Positions 34,695 through 44,400 of a stretch of 64,000 nucleotides of DNA are shown here, in pieces. The position numbers and the translations under genes are program-made. Source of the stretch: Bdellovibrionales bacterium Ga0074137 (GTDB lineage Bacteria > Bdellovibrionota > Bdellovibrionia > Bdellovibrionales > JAMPXM01); the NCBI GenBank assembly GCA_001464715.1, contig LNDT01000032.1, positions 1-64,000 on the forward strand, in the 5' to 3' direction. The notes under the pieces are model-generated. The model had not been told where the DNA came from and made no database searches. It saw only the letters and a program-made list of their open reading frames with translations. Each line of letters starts with the position of its first letter. The stretch's first letter is position 1.

Positions 34695-35076
34695 GTTGCA
34701 AATTAGGTTTCTGTTTCGCTGCCCACTCCCTGTGCAACGCTTCGCGAAAAACAGCTTTGACTTAGGTTTCCCTACGAGAAGGTTTGCGTTTTCAGGGCGG
34801 GTGTGGGAACTCTTCACGTCTCCCGACGAAAAATTCGTTCGGCTTTCGTACGTCCTCAAAAAGCTCTGTAAAAGCGCTGTTTTTGAGACTCTCGAAAGTT
34901 CGGTCCAGTGGTTTGTCGAGATTTGTGAGTTTTAAGTTTAGATTTAAAAATAGATTTTTAGTTTTAAAAAACGAAAAAGTACGAGCGTAAAGAGATTCGC
35001 CGACAAGCGGTCATCATCAACAGCGCGAGTAAACGCAATGAAGTTAGATTGGGCGAAAAGACCCAGGAGGAAGTAA
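34695..35076 (+). other. Spacer and leader between tRNA-Thr and tuf
   Basis: 382 bases with no gene. It holds a hairpin CTCAAAAA/TTTTTGAG (34855-34887) and a very A/T-rich tract at about 34934-34975. A tuf-proximal promoter is possible but none is clear. The tuf ribosome site is AGGAGG. Confidence 0.5.
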
Positions 35077-36267
35077 ATGTCTAAGGAGAAGTTTGACCGT
35101 AGCAAACCGCACGTCAACATCGGCACAATCGGTCACGTCGATCACGGCAAAACATCGCTCACAGCTGCGATCACGAAAGTTCTCGCAGAAACAGGCGGAG
35201 CAACGTTCCTCGCTTACGATCAGATCGATAAAGCGCCAGAAGAAAAAGCTCGCGGTATCACGATCTCGACGTCGCACGTTGAGTATCAGACTGCAAACCG
35301 CCACTACGCGCACGTCGACTGCCCCGGCCACGCTGACTATGTGAAAAACATGATCACGGGTGCGGCTCAGATGGACGGAGCGATTCTCGTTGTTTCGGCC
35401 GCTGACGGTCCGATGCCACAGACTCGTGAGCACATCCTCTTGGCTCGCCAGGTTGGTGTTCCATCGATGGTTGTTTTCATGAACAAAGTCGACATGGTTG
35501 ACGATAAAGATCTTCTCGAGCTCGTCGAAGTTGAAATTCGCGAACTCTTGTCGAAGTACGAATTCCCTGGCGACGAGATTCCAATCGTTCAAGGCTCCGC
35601 TCTCTGCGCTCTTGAAAACAAGAAACCAGAAATCGGCCGCGACTCGATCTTGAAGCTCATGGCTGAAGTCGACCGTTACATTCCGCAGCCGGCACGTGCG
35701 ATCGATAAGCCGTTCCTCATGCCCGTGGAAGACGTTTTCTCGATCTCTGGTCGTGGAACTGTTGTTACCGGTCGTGTTGAGCGCGGTATCGTAAAAGTAA
35801 ACGACGAGATCGAAATCGTTGGTCTCGCACCAACACAGAAGACGGTCGTTACTGGTATCGAAATGTTCCGTAAACTTCTTGATGAAGGTCGCGCTGGAGA
35901 CAACTGTGGTTGCCTTCTCCGTGGTACGAAGAAAGAAGAAGTTGAGCGCGGACAGGTTCTGGCAAAACCAGGATCGATCAAGCCTCACAAGAAATTCAAA
36001 GCTGAAGCTTACATCCTCACAAAAGAAGAAGGCGGACGTCACACTCCATTCTTCAACGGCTACCGCCCTCAGTTCTACTTCCGCACAACGGACGTAACTG
36101 GTGTTGTAACGTTGAAAGAGGGAACTGAGATGGTTATGCCTGGCGACCGCGTCGAGATGCTCGTTGAGCTGATCGCTCCGATCGCGATGGAAAAAGAGCT
36201 CCGTTTCGCGATCCGCGAAGGTGGCCGCACCGTCGGCGCCGGCGTTGTTGTCGACGTAACTGAGTAG
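35077..36267 (+). CDS. tuf: Elongation factor Tu
   Basis: 396 residues, the expected length. G1 [10 protein letters not shown], switch region [13 protein letters not shown]3 DCPGHADY and G4 NKVD are all intact, followed by beta-barrel domains II and III. It brings aminoacyl-tRNA to the ribosome. Strong Shine-Dalgarno AGGAGG. Position after four tRNAs and before tRNA-Trp/secE/nusG equals the tufB locus of enteric bacteria. Its frame uses a restricted, C-ending codon set typical of highly expressed genes. No second tuf copy is seen beside fusA here. Confidence 0.99.
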   Translation: MSKEKFDRSKPHVNIGTIGHVDHGKTSLTAAITKVLAETGGATFLAYDQIDKAPEEKARGITISTSHVEYQTANRHYAHVDCPGHADYVKNMITGAAQMDGAILVVSAADGPMPQTREHILLARQVGVPSMVVFMNKVDMVDDKDLLELVEVEIRELLSKYEFPGDEIPIVQGSALCALENKKPEIGRDSILKLMAEVDRYIPQPARAIDKPFLMPVEDVFSISGRGTVVTGRVERGIVKVNDEIEIVGLAPTQKTVVTGIEMFRKLLDEGRAGDNCGCLLRGTKKEEVERGQVLAKPGSIKPHKKFKAEAYILTKEEGGRHTPFFNGYRPQFYFRTTDVTGVVTLKEGTEMVMPGDRVEMLVELIAPIAMEKELRFAIREGGRTVGAGVVVDVTE

Positions 36268-36276
36268 TAGGTCTGT

Positions 36277-36408
36277 CTGTGTCGCTCGAGCCTCTGGCTT
36301 GAGCTGCTTTTCGCACCGGGCGCGAAAAGATTAAGACCAGTGCCCAAATATTCAAAATCTTTCGGCGACTCGCTTGCCGAAAGCAGCAAAGCCGGGGCGG
36401 GCCCCGGC
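36277..36408 (+). repeat. Fourth double-hairpin unit and two further hairpins after tuf
   Basis: 36277-36332 repeats the tRNA-spacer unit with changed arms: GCTCGAGCC-TCT-GGCTTGAGC (one G-T pair) and CTTTTCGC/GCGAAAAG. Then follow CTTTCGGC/GCCGAAAG (36359-36383) and GCCGGGGC-GG-GCCCCGGC (36391-36408). None ends in a T-run, so processing or stability signals are more likely than termination. Confidence 0.85.
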
Positions 36409-36421
36409 GGAGCGACGCAAT

Positions 36422-36497
36422 AGGGTGGTAGCTCAATTGGTAGAGTTACGGACTCCAAATCCGTCGGTTGGGGGTTCGAGTCCCTCCCGCCCTGCCA
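36422..36497 (+). tRNA. tRNA-Trp, anticodon CCA
   Basis: 76 bases including encoded CCA. Acceptor AGGGTGG/CCGCCCT, anticodon stem ACGGA/TCCGT with loop CTCCAAA. Placed before secE, as in many bacteria. Confidence 0.97.
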
Positions 36498-36580
36498 TTT
36501 TAAGTTCTTAGTTTTCGATTTATAGTTTGAAGTTTTGGCTGAAGCACGTTGCTGAAGCTCCGTGAAGGAAAGACGAAATT

Positions 36581-36994
36581 ATGGATAACGCCGTCAATAC
36601 AAACCGCAAGATTGCCACCGTCGCCTTTATGGCTTCTGGAATTTTGACGGCGATCACGATCAAAGTTCTTCTCGATGCCGCTGTGGCTGTCGCTACGGGC
36701 TCTGTTGGTCGCGCGCTCTCTGGTGACCTGGTTCGCCATGGAGCCCCGGTCATTCTTGGATTTGCAGTTTTCATCTATCTTCAGGCGAACGCAGGTGCGC
36801 GCGCCTGGGGCGACGAAGTTGTTAGTGAGCTTCGAAAAGTCGTTTGGCCAAGTCGTGAGGACACGGTTCGTATGACCATCGTGACGTGTATCATGTTGCT
36901 TATTTCGGGAGCCGCACTGGGGCTTCTCGATGTTGTTTCCGGCAAGTTTATCGAGTGGTTGTTGAATCGAAACCTATTTGGTTTCCTCGCTTAA
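36581..36994 (+). CDS. secE: Preprotein translocase subunit SecE
   Basis: 137 residues with three hydrophobic spans (about 12-32, 53-70 and 100-122), like the E. coli three-span form. The conserved amphipathic segment VVSELRKVVWPSREDTVRMT before the last span is the SecE signature. It clamps SecY in the Sec translocon of the inner membrane. nusG begins 67 bases on. Confidence 0.95.
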   Translation: MDNAVNTNRKIATVAFMASGILTAITIKVLLDAAVAVATGSVGRALSGDLVRHGAPVILGFAVFIYLQANAGARAWGDEVVSELRKVVWPSREDTVRMTIVTCIMLLISGAALGLLDVVSGKFIEWLLNRNLFGFLA

Positions 36995-37061
36995 CTTTCT
37001 GGGAGTGGCTCTTGCCGAGTCACGAAAGTATCTTCGGCCTATGGGCCGATAGGAGTCCGAA

Positions 37062-37589
37062 GTGGAAAAGAAGTGGTACATCGTAAACGTGTCCAGTGGC
37101 AGCGAAGCGACGGCGAAAGCTTCGATCGAAAAACGCATTGGGCAGCAGAAGATGGAAGAGCAGTTCGGTCAGATTTTGATTCCGGCCGAAAGTGTCGTTG
37201 AGCTCGTAAAAGGTCAGAAACAGACCCGTTCTCGGAAGTTTTTTCCTGGTTACATGTTCGTTGAGATGCTTTTAAGCGAAAAAACTTGGCATCTGGTCAA
37301 GGGATCGTCGAAAGTCACGGGCTTCGTTGGTGGTCAAAAGCCGACCGCAGTTCCGCCCGATCAGGTTCTGCGAGTCACTCAGCAAATGGAGACAGGTGCT
37401 GAGAAGCCGCGTCCTAAATTCAAGTTTTCTGTTGGAGAGAATGTCACCGTCGTCGACGGTCCTTTCACAAACTTCAATGGCACAGTTGAAGATATCAACG
37501 AGGAAAAGGGCAAAGTAAAAGTGTCGGTCAGCATCTTCGGACGCGCGACACCTGTCGAGCTCGATTTCGTTCAGGTTCAAAAGGTTTAA
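37062..37589 (+). CDS. nusG: Transcription antitermination factor NusG
   Basis: 175 residues from GTG 37062 (MEKKWYIVNVSSGSEATAK). The NGN domain has FFPGYMFVEM, and the KOW domain near the C-terminus has VGENVTVVDGPFTNFNGTVEDIN. It travels with RNA polymerase and links it to Rho or to the ribosome through S10. No insertion between the domains. Sits in the canonical secE-nusG-rplK order. Confidence 0.98.
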   Translation: MEKKWYIVNVSSGSEATAKASIEKRIGQQKMEEQFGQILIPAESVVELVKGQKQTRSRKFFPGYMFVEMLLSEKTWHLVKGSSKVTGFVGGQKPTAVPPDQVLRVTQQMETGAEKPRPKFKFSVGENVTVVDGPFTNFNGTVEDINEEKGKVKVSVSIFGRATPVELDFVQVQKV

Positions 37590-37667
37590 TCGCCTCTGCT
37601 CCTGAGATTTAAAAGTTAGAACTTAGGGGACGAAAGTCTCCACACCCCAATAGAAAGAGTGGGAATT

Positions 37668-38093
37668 ATGGCAAAAAAAGTCACTGCAATGATCAAATTG
37701 CAGATTCCGGCAGGGAAGGCGAATCCAGCGCCTCCCGTGGGACCGGCGCTCGGCCAGCATGGGGTAAACATCATGGAGTTCTGCAAACAGTTTAACGCCC
37801 GAACTCAGGGCAAAGGTGACACGATTATTCCTGTCATCATTACTGTTTACCAGGACCGGTCGTTTACCTTCATCACCAAGACGCCACCCGTGTCGATTCT
37901 GCTAAAGCAGGCGATCAAGCTCACATCGGGCTCGAAGATGCCGCAGAAAGATAAGGTCGGTAAGGTCAACATGAAGCAGATTCGCGAAATCGCGACTCTG
38001 AAACTTCCTGATCTCAACTGCTCGACTGTAGAGTCGGCGATGACCCAAGTTGCTGGCACAGCCAAAAGCATGGGCCTGGAAATTCAGGAATAG
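37668..38093 (+). CDS. rplK: 50S ribosomal protein L11
   Basis: 141 residues starting [12 protein letters not shown] at ATG 37668; a GTG three codons upstream is in frame but not needed. Signature [22 protein letters not shown] and C-terminal rRNA-binding [13 protein letters not shown]11 forms the GTPase-associated centre with 23S rRNA and is the thiostrepton target region. rplA follows after nine bases. Confidence 0.98.
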   Translation: MAKKVTAMIKLQIPAGKANPAPPVGPALGQHGVNIMEFCKQFNARTQGKGDTIIPVIITVYQDRSFTFITKTPPVSILLKQAIKLTSGSKMPQKDKVGKVNMKQIREIATLKLPDLNCSTVESAMTQVAGTAKSMGLEIQE

Positions 38094-38102
38094 GGGTAAT
38101 CA

Positions 38103-38813
38103 ATGGCAAAACGTGGAAAGCGCTTTACTGGCGCAAAGACAAAAGTAGATCCATTGCAGAAGTTCCCGGTTGAACAAGGTTTGCAGCTCGCGGTTGATAC
38201 TGCGACAGCAAAGTTTGACGAGTCGATCGACGTATCGATTCGACTTGGAATTGACCCTAAACAGTCTGACCAGCAGGTTCGTGGTGCGATCGCACTGCCT
38301 CACGGTCTTGGCAAAGAAGTTCGCGTTCTCGTTTTCGCAAAAGGCCCGAAAGAGGCTGAAGCGAAAGCAGCGGGTGCTGACTTCGTCGGTGCCGACGACC
38401 TCGTTGAGAGAATCAACGGCGGTTGGCTCGGATTCGACAAAGCGATTGCGACTCCTGACATGATGGCGACAGTTTCTAAAGTGGCAAAGGTTCTTGGGCC
38501 TCGTGGTCTGATGCCGAACCCAAAAGTCGGAACTGTAACTATGAACGTCGGTGAAACGGTGAAGGCTGAAAAGCGCGGTAAACTTGATTTCCGCGTCGAT
38601 AAAGCTGGAATCATTCACGCTGGAATCGGCAAGAAGTCGATGGGCGCAGCAAAACTTCGCGACAATTTCGGAGCCCTCATCGGCGCGATTTTGAAAGCGA
38701 AGCCAGCAAGCTCAAAAGGCGTTTACGTTCAAGGCATCACCGTCTCTTCGACCATGGGACCAAGCGTGAAGCTTGACTCGATGGCCGCTCAAGGCGCGGA
38801 CACTTCGACGTAG
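38103..38813 (+). CDS. rplA: 50S ribosomal protein L1
   Basis: 236 residues; conserved QVRGAIALPHGLGK, LGPRGLMPNPKVGTVT and GVYVQGITVSSTMGPS. L1 builds the mobile L1 stalk near the E site and in many bacteria represses its own rplKA mRNA. A 515-base spacer separates it from rplJ. Confidence 0.98.
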   Translation: MAKRGKRFTGAKTKVDPLQKFPVEQGLQLAVDTATAKFDESIDVSIRLGIDPKQSDQQVRGAIALPHGLGKEVRVLVFAKGPKEAEAKAAGADFVGADDLVERINGGWLGFDKAIATPDMMATVSKVAKVLGPRGLMPNPKVGTVTMNVGETVKAEKRGKLDFRVDKAGIIHAGIGKKSMGAAKLRDNFGALIGAILKAKPASSKGVYVQGITVSSTMGPSVKLDSMAAQGADTST

Positions 38814-38848
38814 TAGCCGCGCGAACTAAAATGGCGATCTTCTTCGTT

Positions 38849-38907
38849 GGCTGATCTTTTTCTTGTGCGACGTACCTTACGGTACGCCTCCGCGAAAAAG
38901 ATCAGCC
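38849..38907 (+). repeat. Large inverted repeat in the rplA-rplJ spacer
   Basis: GGCTGATCTTTTTC (38849-38862) and GAAAAAGATCAGCC (38894-38907) are perfect 14-base complements. Inside them CGTACC-TTAC-GGTACG (38871-38886) forms a second stem. No T-run follows on the plus strand. Confidence 0.85.
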
Positions 38908-38940
38908 GCCTCGAATCTCATCCATTTTATTTCGTGCTTA

Positions 38941-39328
38941 GTTTGTTTGCTTGATTTTGGTTTTAGAATCGGGTCTTTTGGGCCTGATTTAGTTTTGGAC
39001 GATCGCGATCAAAGACAGCTGGTGAGCGCAAGCTCTTAATCTGGTGAACTTCTGGCAACGGAATTTCAAACCAAGCCCGCCGAGAGAACGGTAAGTTCAG
39101 CATCCCTCCAGGAAAGCTTCCTTTTGGAAGGTTCCTTGTCGGGTTTCATCAGAGACCGCACGCTTTGGCTTCAGCCGGGCTTTTGCGACTCTGCCGATGG
39201 CTGCTCCACCTCATCTTTTTTCCTCGCGTGATTTTCCGCTCTTGAATCTCTTTTTGAGTGAAGGAGCGTTAGGAATTTAGAATCTACATCAGGTCGGTCT
39301 CGATCGGCCCCGGTGTGAAAGGAGATAC
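38941..39328 (+). promoter_or_regulatory. rplJ leader, probable L10(L12) autoregulatory region
   Basis: About 390 bases without a gene just before rplJ. In many bacteria this spacer holds the promoter and the mRNA leader bound by the L10-L12 complex. Local stems are visible, such as GGAAAGCTTCC/GGAAGGTTCC around 39111-39145, but I cannot fold the whole region. AAAGGAG precedes the rplJ ATG. Confidence 0.5.
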
Positions 39329-39868
39329 ATGTTAATTACTAAGGAAGATAAAGCGAAAGAAGTAGCAACTCTCGCGGCTAATTTTGGTCGTGCGAAAGCT
39401 TCGTTCCTCGTCGACTTCAAAGGTATGACGGTTGATCAAGTGACAGTCTTGCGCAAACGCCTTCACCCTCTCGATGCAGAGATGAGCGTTGTTCGCAACA
39501 CTCTCGCTATCCGCGCTCTCGCGGGCCTGCCAAAAACAGAAGCCGCTTTGAAAGAAGGGTTTTTGGGAAACAACGCTGTTGTTTTCGCCTACGGCGATGC
39601 AGGTGCTACGGCCAAAGCTCTCAATGATTTTTCAAAAGAAGTCGAAAGCCTTCAATTGAAGATCGGTGAGATGGAAGGCAATGCCCTCAGCGCGGTCAGT
39701 GTTAAAGCCCTTGCGAACTTGCCATCGAAAGATGTCTTGCGTGCAATGTTGCTTGGAACACTTCAAGGTGCAGCATCGAAGTTCGTACGAACTCTCGCCG
39801 CTTACCAAGAGAAGCTCGAAAAAGATTCGGGCGCAGCACCCGCTCCGGCGGCCGAACCAGCTACGTAG
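39329..39868 (+). CDS. rplJ: 50S ribosomal protein L10
   Basis: 179 residues. N-terminal rRNA-binding domain with FLVDFKGMTVDQVTVLRKRL and VVRNTLAIRAL, and a C-terminal helix (about 130-165) that docks L7/L12 dimers, ending in an Ala/Pro tail. L10 anchors the stalk and usually autoregulates rplJL. Confidence 0.97.
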   Translation: MLITKEDKAKEVATLAANFGRAKASFLVDFKGMTVDQVTVLRKRLHPLDAEMSVVRNTLAIRALAGLPKTEAALKEGFLGNNAVVFAYGDAGATAKALNDFSKEVESLQLKIGEMEGNALSAVSVKALANLPSKDVLRAMLLGTLQGAASKFVRTLAAYQEKLEKDSGAAPAPAAEPAT

Positions 39869-39975
39869 TTCGTTTGGGCCTTCGGGTCTTGCGGACAGAC
39901 TAATTTGGCCGATGGTCGGTTGAGTTAGATAAAAATTAAGTAATACGTTTTGAATAAAAACGAAGGAATATAAAA

Positions 39976-40344
39976 ATGGCTCTCACAAAAGACGAAGTAG
40001 TAAACTTCCTCTCGGCAATGCCGGTTATTGAACTCGCCGAGTTCATCAAGACTCTGGAAGATAAATGGGGCGTTTCTGCAGCAGCTCCGGTTGCAGCAGC
40101 AGGCGCAGCAGCAGCAGCACCCGCTGAAGAGAAAACAGCGTTTGACGTTGTTCTCACAGATGCAGGCGCTAACAAAATCAACGTCATCAAAGAAGTTCGC
40201 GCGGTTACAGGACTCGGCCTGAAAGAAGCGAAGGACCTCGTTGAAGGCGCGCCGAAGACAGTTAAAGAAGGCGTAACGAAAGAAGAAGCTGCGAAATTGA
40301 AAGAGCAGCTCGAAAAAGCCGGCGCGAAAGTTTCTGTAAAGTAG
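39976..40344 (+). CDS. rplL: 50S ribosomal protein L7/L12
   Basis: 122 residues. N-terminal dimerisation helix region, an Ala-rich hinge (about 36-52) and the C-terminal factor-binding domain with [26 protein letters not shown]. It recruits translation GTPases. A strong terminator follows at 40393, unlike operons where rplL reads directly into rpoB. Confidence 0.98.
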   Translation: MALTKDEVVNFLSAMPVIELAEFIKTLEDKWGVSAAAPVAAAGAAAAAPAEEKTAFDVVLTDAGANKINVIKEVRAVTGLGLKEAKDLVEGAPKTVKEGVTKEEAAKLKEQLEKAGAKVSVK

Positions 40345-40392
40345 TTTTCAGTTACAAATCGCGCTCGGTCGGCTTACACCGGCCGTCGTCTA

Positions 40393-40422
40393 AGGGCCGC
40401 CCCAAAAGGGCGGTCTTTTTTT
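40393..40422 (+). terminator. Rho-independent terminator after rplL
   Basis: GGCCGCCC/GGGCGGTC (40395-40415, loop CAAAA, one G-T pair) is followed by TTTTTTT. It ends the rplJ-rplL transcript about 1.07 kb before rpoB. Confidence 0.9.
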
Positions 40423-40506
40423 GTCCTAAAACATTGGTCGCACCGGGTCTTGAAGTCTGTCGCTATCGTCCCTACGTTCACGAAGCTGTCATCAGGGGAG
40501 AGAGCA

Positions 40507-40947
40507 ATGACAAAGAACTTGTTCACCGTTTTGATTTTTTTGAGCTCATCGGTTTCGTCGATGGCCTGGGCCAAGACGTACAAATGTAGTTCCCCAAGTA
40601 TTAATCCCGATGTCGTCCGCTACGAAGCTCATCTCAGCTTTCAGCCGATGTCGGTCCGTTTTGATACCTTGTTGAAGGAAGATGACGGCAGCTGGTCAGT
40701 TTCTTCCGAGGATATGGCGGATTCCAAAGCCATTTTGAAACCGCTGCGCCAAGATTGGGCCGTCTGCGATATCACTGAGGCTTCGTCCGAGCTGGAAATT
40801 TCTTATGCATGGTCCAAAGGTGGCGTCAGTCGAGGACACCTTCGTCTTGATCTGACTTCGATGACAGGCGAATTCTTTTCCAGTGCTGAATTGGGCGGCA
40901 CTGTCGTTCGAAGATTTACTTTCTCAGACTGCATTGAGCTTCTTTAA
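40507..40947 (+). CDS. Small exported protein of unknown function between rplL and rpoB
   Basis: 146 residues from ATG 40507, which has GGGGAGAG just upstream; the frame is open from 40450 but those codons precede the ribosome site. A signal peptide (MTKNLFTVLIFLSSSVSSMA, cleavage near AWA-KT) leads to a beta-rich mature protein with three cysteines (YKCSS, VCDI, DCIELL). No family recognised. Its presence interrupts the usual rplL-rpoB neighbourhood. It must have its own promoter, since a terminator lies upstream. Confidence 0.65.
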   Translation: MTKNLFTVLIFLSSSVSSMAWAKTYKCSSPSINPDVVRYEAHLSFQPMSVRFDTLLKEDDGSWSVSSEDMADSKAILKPLRQDWAVCDITEASSELEISYAWSKGGVSRGHLRLDLTSMTGEFFSSAELGGTVVRRFTFSDCIELL

Positions 40948-41250
40948 GCCGATCCTAACGGAACACGCATTGAAATAGAAAAGTACAAACGTCCTTTTTT
41001 GATCACGTCCGGTCACGACGACGAGGTGTGGCCCGTGGATCAGACCAAGAGAATTGAAGTAATACTTAAGGCCTCAGACCGAATGCCCGAGATCCATTAT
41101 CTCGCAGGCGCGGGGCGACACCGCAGCGGTGGCGCGAGGCATCGTTAGTCGGCGATGGCTGATGTGGCTCGCGCCTATCGCGAGCTCGGCCCTGTAAACT
41201 CTTGAAAGCGTTTGACTTATTCCGGGCTCCGGATGACAACGACCGTCCTG
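40948..41250 (+). pseudogene. Frameshifted C-terminal remnant of an alpha/beta hydrolase (acyl-CoA thioester hydrolase type)
   Basis: Reading in the frame of the preceding gene past its stop gives a hydrolase-like tail: RPFLITSGHDDEVWPVDQ, then RMPEIHYLAGAG, which match the strand-loop carrying the acidic residue and the G-A-G-H before the catalytic His in BAAT-type acyl-CoA thioester hydrolases. The frame stops at 41146; the C-terminal continuation appears in other frames (SAMADVARAYRELGPV and then LLKAFDLF), indicating at least one frameshift. No N-terminal part or start codon remains. Fresh decay of a larger gene is the simplest reading. Confidence 0.55.
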
Positions 41251-41493
41251 GGAATTTTTTAAATACGAGTTTCACCGATGAAGGGTGGCCGTGATTTCGG
41301 GTTTGGGTTTCGCCTAAATATTCGGAATAACTGGTTTAAAGGACTCGATCAAGACCCGCTCACTTCAGTTTCAAGATAAACCCACGATCGGGTAATTTCT
41401 TGAAGATGAGGTTGTGCGGGTTTCGGCGTTAAAAAACTCCAGAATTTTATTTGGGTCTTAAACGGTAACCTATTTTCGGTTTTACGGAGGCAC
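41251..41493 (+). other. Non-coding region upstream of rpoB
   Basis: About 240 bases with no gene. rpoB has GGAGG five bases before its ATG. A promoter must lie here or within the remnant upstream, since rplL is terminated; TTGACT near 41211 has no good -10 partner. Confidence 0.45.
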
Positions 41494-44400
41494 ATGCCGA
41501 CCACAACAACAGGTCCAAGCTCGGGAACGCCAGTCACGGCATCGAACTTACGAGTTCGAAAGAGCTTCGCCAAAAACAAACAAGTCATCGAGATTCCGAA
41601 TCTCATCGAACTCCAAAAGAGTTCTTACGAGAGCTTCCTTCAGAAGGATGTCGATCCAGATCGCCGTGGCGAAGCTGGACTGAACGGCGTCTTCAAATCG
41701 GTTTTCCCGATTTCGGATTTCAACAACACCGCGAGCCTCGAGTTCGTTAGCTACACACTCGAGCCGCCTAAGTACGACGTCGATGAGTGCCGTCAGCGCG
41801 GAATGACGTTCGCCGCGGGTATGAAAGTGACTCTTCGTCTCGTCGTTTTCGACGTTGATGAACAGTCTGAAACTCGCTCGATCCGCGATATGAAGGAACA
41901 GGAAGTCTACTTGGGCGATATTCCGCTCATGACGGCGAACGGTTCGTTCATTATCTCTGGAACCGAGCGCGTTGTCGTATCTCAGCTTCACCGTTCTCCG
42001 GGTGTGTTCTTCGATCACGACGGTGGTAAGAACAACGCCAGCGGAAAGCTTATCTACTCGGCGCGGGTTATTCCGTACCGTGGATCGTGGCTTGATCTTG
42101 AGTTCGACCAAAAAGATTTGATCTACGTTCGTATCGATCGTCGTCGTAAGTTCCCAGTGACGATCTTGCTGAAAGCTCTTGGCTACAGCATCGAACAGCT
42201 TCTTGAGTACTTCTACGACCTCGACAAAGTCGTCGCGAAAAAAGGAAAACTTTTCCGCGAAATCGACATCGAGCGCATGGCCGGACAGCGGGCTTTGGTC
42301 GACATCGTCGAGCCCAAAACAGGTGAAGTCCTTGTAAAACAAGGTCGTCGTATCACTCGCGCCGTTGTTAAACGCGTTCGCGATTTGGATTTGAAAGAGA
42401 TCGAAATTTCGATCGATGATCTCGAGGGCAAAGTTATCGCCCGTCCGATCATCGACGAGTCGACCGGTGAGATCATCGCCGACGCCAACCAAGAAATGAC
42501 CAAAGCGACTCTCGAGCGCTCGATTGCTTCGGGCATCGAAGAGTTCCGTTTGATCTTCTTCGACGGTTTGTCGGTAGGTCCTTACCTCCGCAACACTTTG
42601 CTCGTAGATAAAATCTCGACGAAAGAAGAAGCGCTGCTTGAGATCTACAAGCGTCTTCGTCCTGGTGAGCCGCCAACCCCAGAAGGTGCGGATCAGTACT
42701 TCAATCGCTTGTTCTTTGATCCTGAAACCTACGACCTCTCTGAGGTCGGTCGTATCAAGATCAACCACCGTTTCAGCATTCCAGCGGCCGAGTGCCCAAT
42801 CACTCACCGCACACTGACGTCGAAGGATATCCTTTCGGCTGTAAAGACATTGATCGATCTCAAAAACGGCCGCGGTCAGATCGACGACATCGATCACCTC
42901 GGAAACCGTCGAGTTCGTTCGGTCGGTGAATTGCTTGAGAACCAGTACCGCATCGGTCTCGTTCGTATGGAGCGAGCGATCCGTGAGCGTATGTCTTTGC
43001 AAGACGTCGACACGATGATGCCGCACGATCTCGTGAACGCGAAACCTGTGAACGCTGTCTTGAAGGAATTCTTCAATGCGTCTCAGCTCTCGCAGTTTAT
43101 GGATCAAACGAACCCACTTTCTGAAATCACGCACAAACGCCGTCTTTCGGCGCTTGGACCTGGTGGTCTGACTCGTGACCGCGCGGGCTTCGAAGTTCGC
43201 GACGTTCACCCGACGCACTACGGTCGTATCTGCCCAATCGAAACGCCGGAAGGTCCAAACATCGGTCTTATCGCGTCGCTCGCGACGTATGCTCGCATTA
43301 ACAACTACGGTTTCATCGAGACTCCGTACCGTCGTGTTACGAACGCGAAAGTCGCAAAAGAAATCGAATACATGTCGGCTCTTGAAGAAGCTGATCATTT
43401 CATCGCGGAAGCTTCGCGTGATGTGATCACTGAGATCAAAGCGGACGCAGTTACGATCCGCGTGAACGGTGAATACGTGAACGTCGATAAAGACAAAGTC
43501 ACGCTGATGGACGTAAGTCCGTCGCAGCTTGTGTCGATCGCAGCTTCGTTGATTCCGTTCCTCGAGCACGATGACGCCAACCGAGCTCTCATGGGTTCGA
43601 ACATGCAACGTCAGGCTGTTCCGCTTCTCCGTTCGAAAGCTCCGCTTGTCGGAACGGGTGTTGAGCGCCTGGTCGCAAAAGATTCTGGTACTTCGGTCGT
43701 TACTCAGAACGACGGTATCGTTGAAGAAGTTGATGCTTCTCGCGTTGTTGTTCGTCGTTTCGCAAAAGGCGGAGAGCTTGGCGCGAACGTCGATATCTAC
43801 AACCTTACAAAGTACCAGCGTACGAACCAGAACACGTGCTTTAACCAAAAGCCGATCGTTCTTGTTGGTGACACTGTTCGAAAGGGCGACATCATCGCTG
43901 ACGGTCCTTCGACCGAGCTCGGTGAGTTGGCTCTTGGCCAGAACATCCTGGTCGCGTTCACTCCTTGGATGGGCTACAACTTCGAGGATTCTATCCTGAT
44001 CTCGGAGCGTCTCATTAAAGAAGACACATACACTTCGATTCACATCGAAGAGTTTGAGTGTTTGGCGCGCGATACGAAACTTGGAAAAGAAGAAATCACA
44101 CGCGATATCGCGAACGTCGGTGAAGAGGCCTTAAAGGATCTCGACACTTCGGGCATCATCCGCATCGGTGCGGAAGTGAAGCCTGGCGATATTCTCGTTG
44201 GTAAAGTCACTCCAAAAGGTGAATCGCAACTTTCTCCGGAAGAAAAACTTCTGCGAGCGATCTTCGGCGAAAAAGCGGGCGATGTACGCGATACATCGCT
44301 TCGTGTTCCAGCCGGAGTTTCGGGTACGGTCATCGACGCTCAAGTTTACGGACGTGAAGGCGCCGAGCGCGACGAACGTCTTCTCTCGATCATCGAAGAG

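Noticed and set aside
41066-41275. A minus-strand 69-codon frame upstream of rpoB
   Set aside because: It overlaps the hydrolase remnant antisense and has no supporting signal.
41548-44043. An 831-codon open frame antisense to rpoB
   Set aside because: It is the mirror of rpoB's biased codon use; composition is implausible (Arg/Asp/Val-rich, no domain) and rpoB itself is certain.
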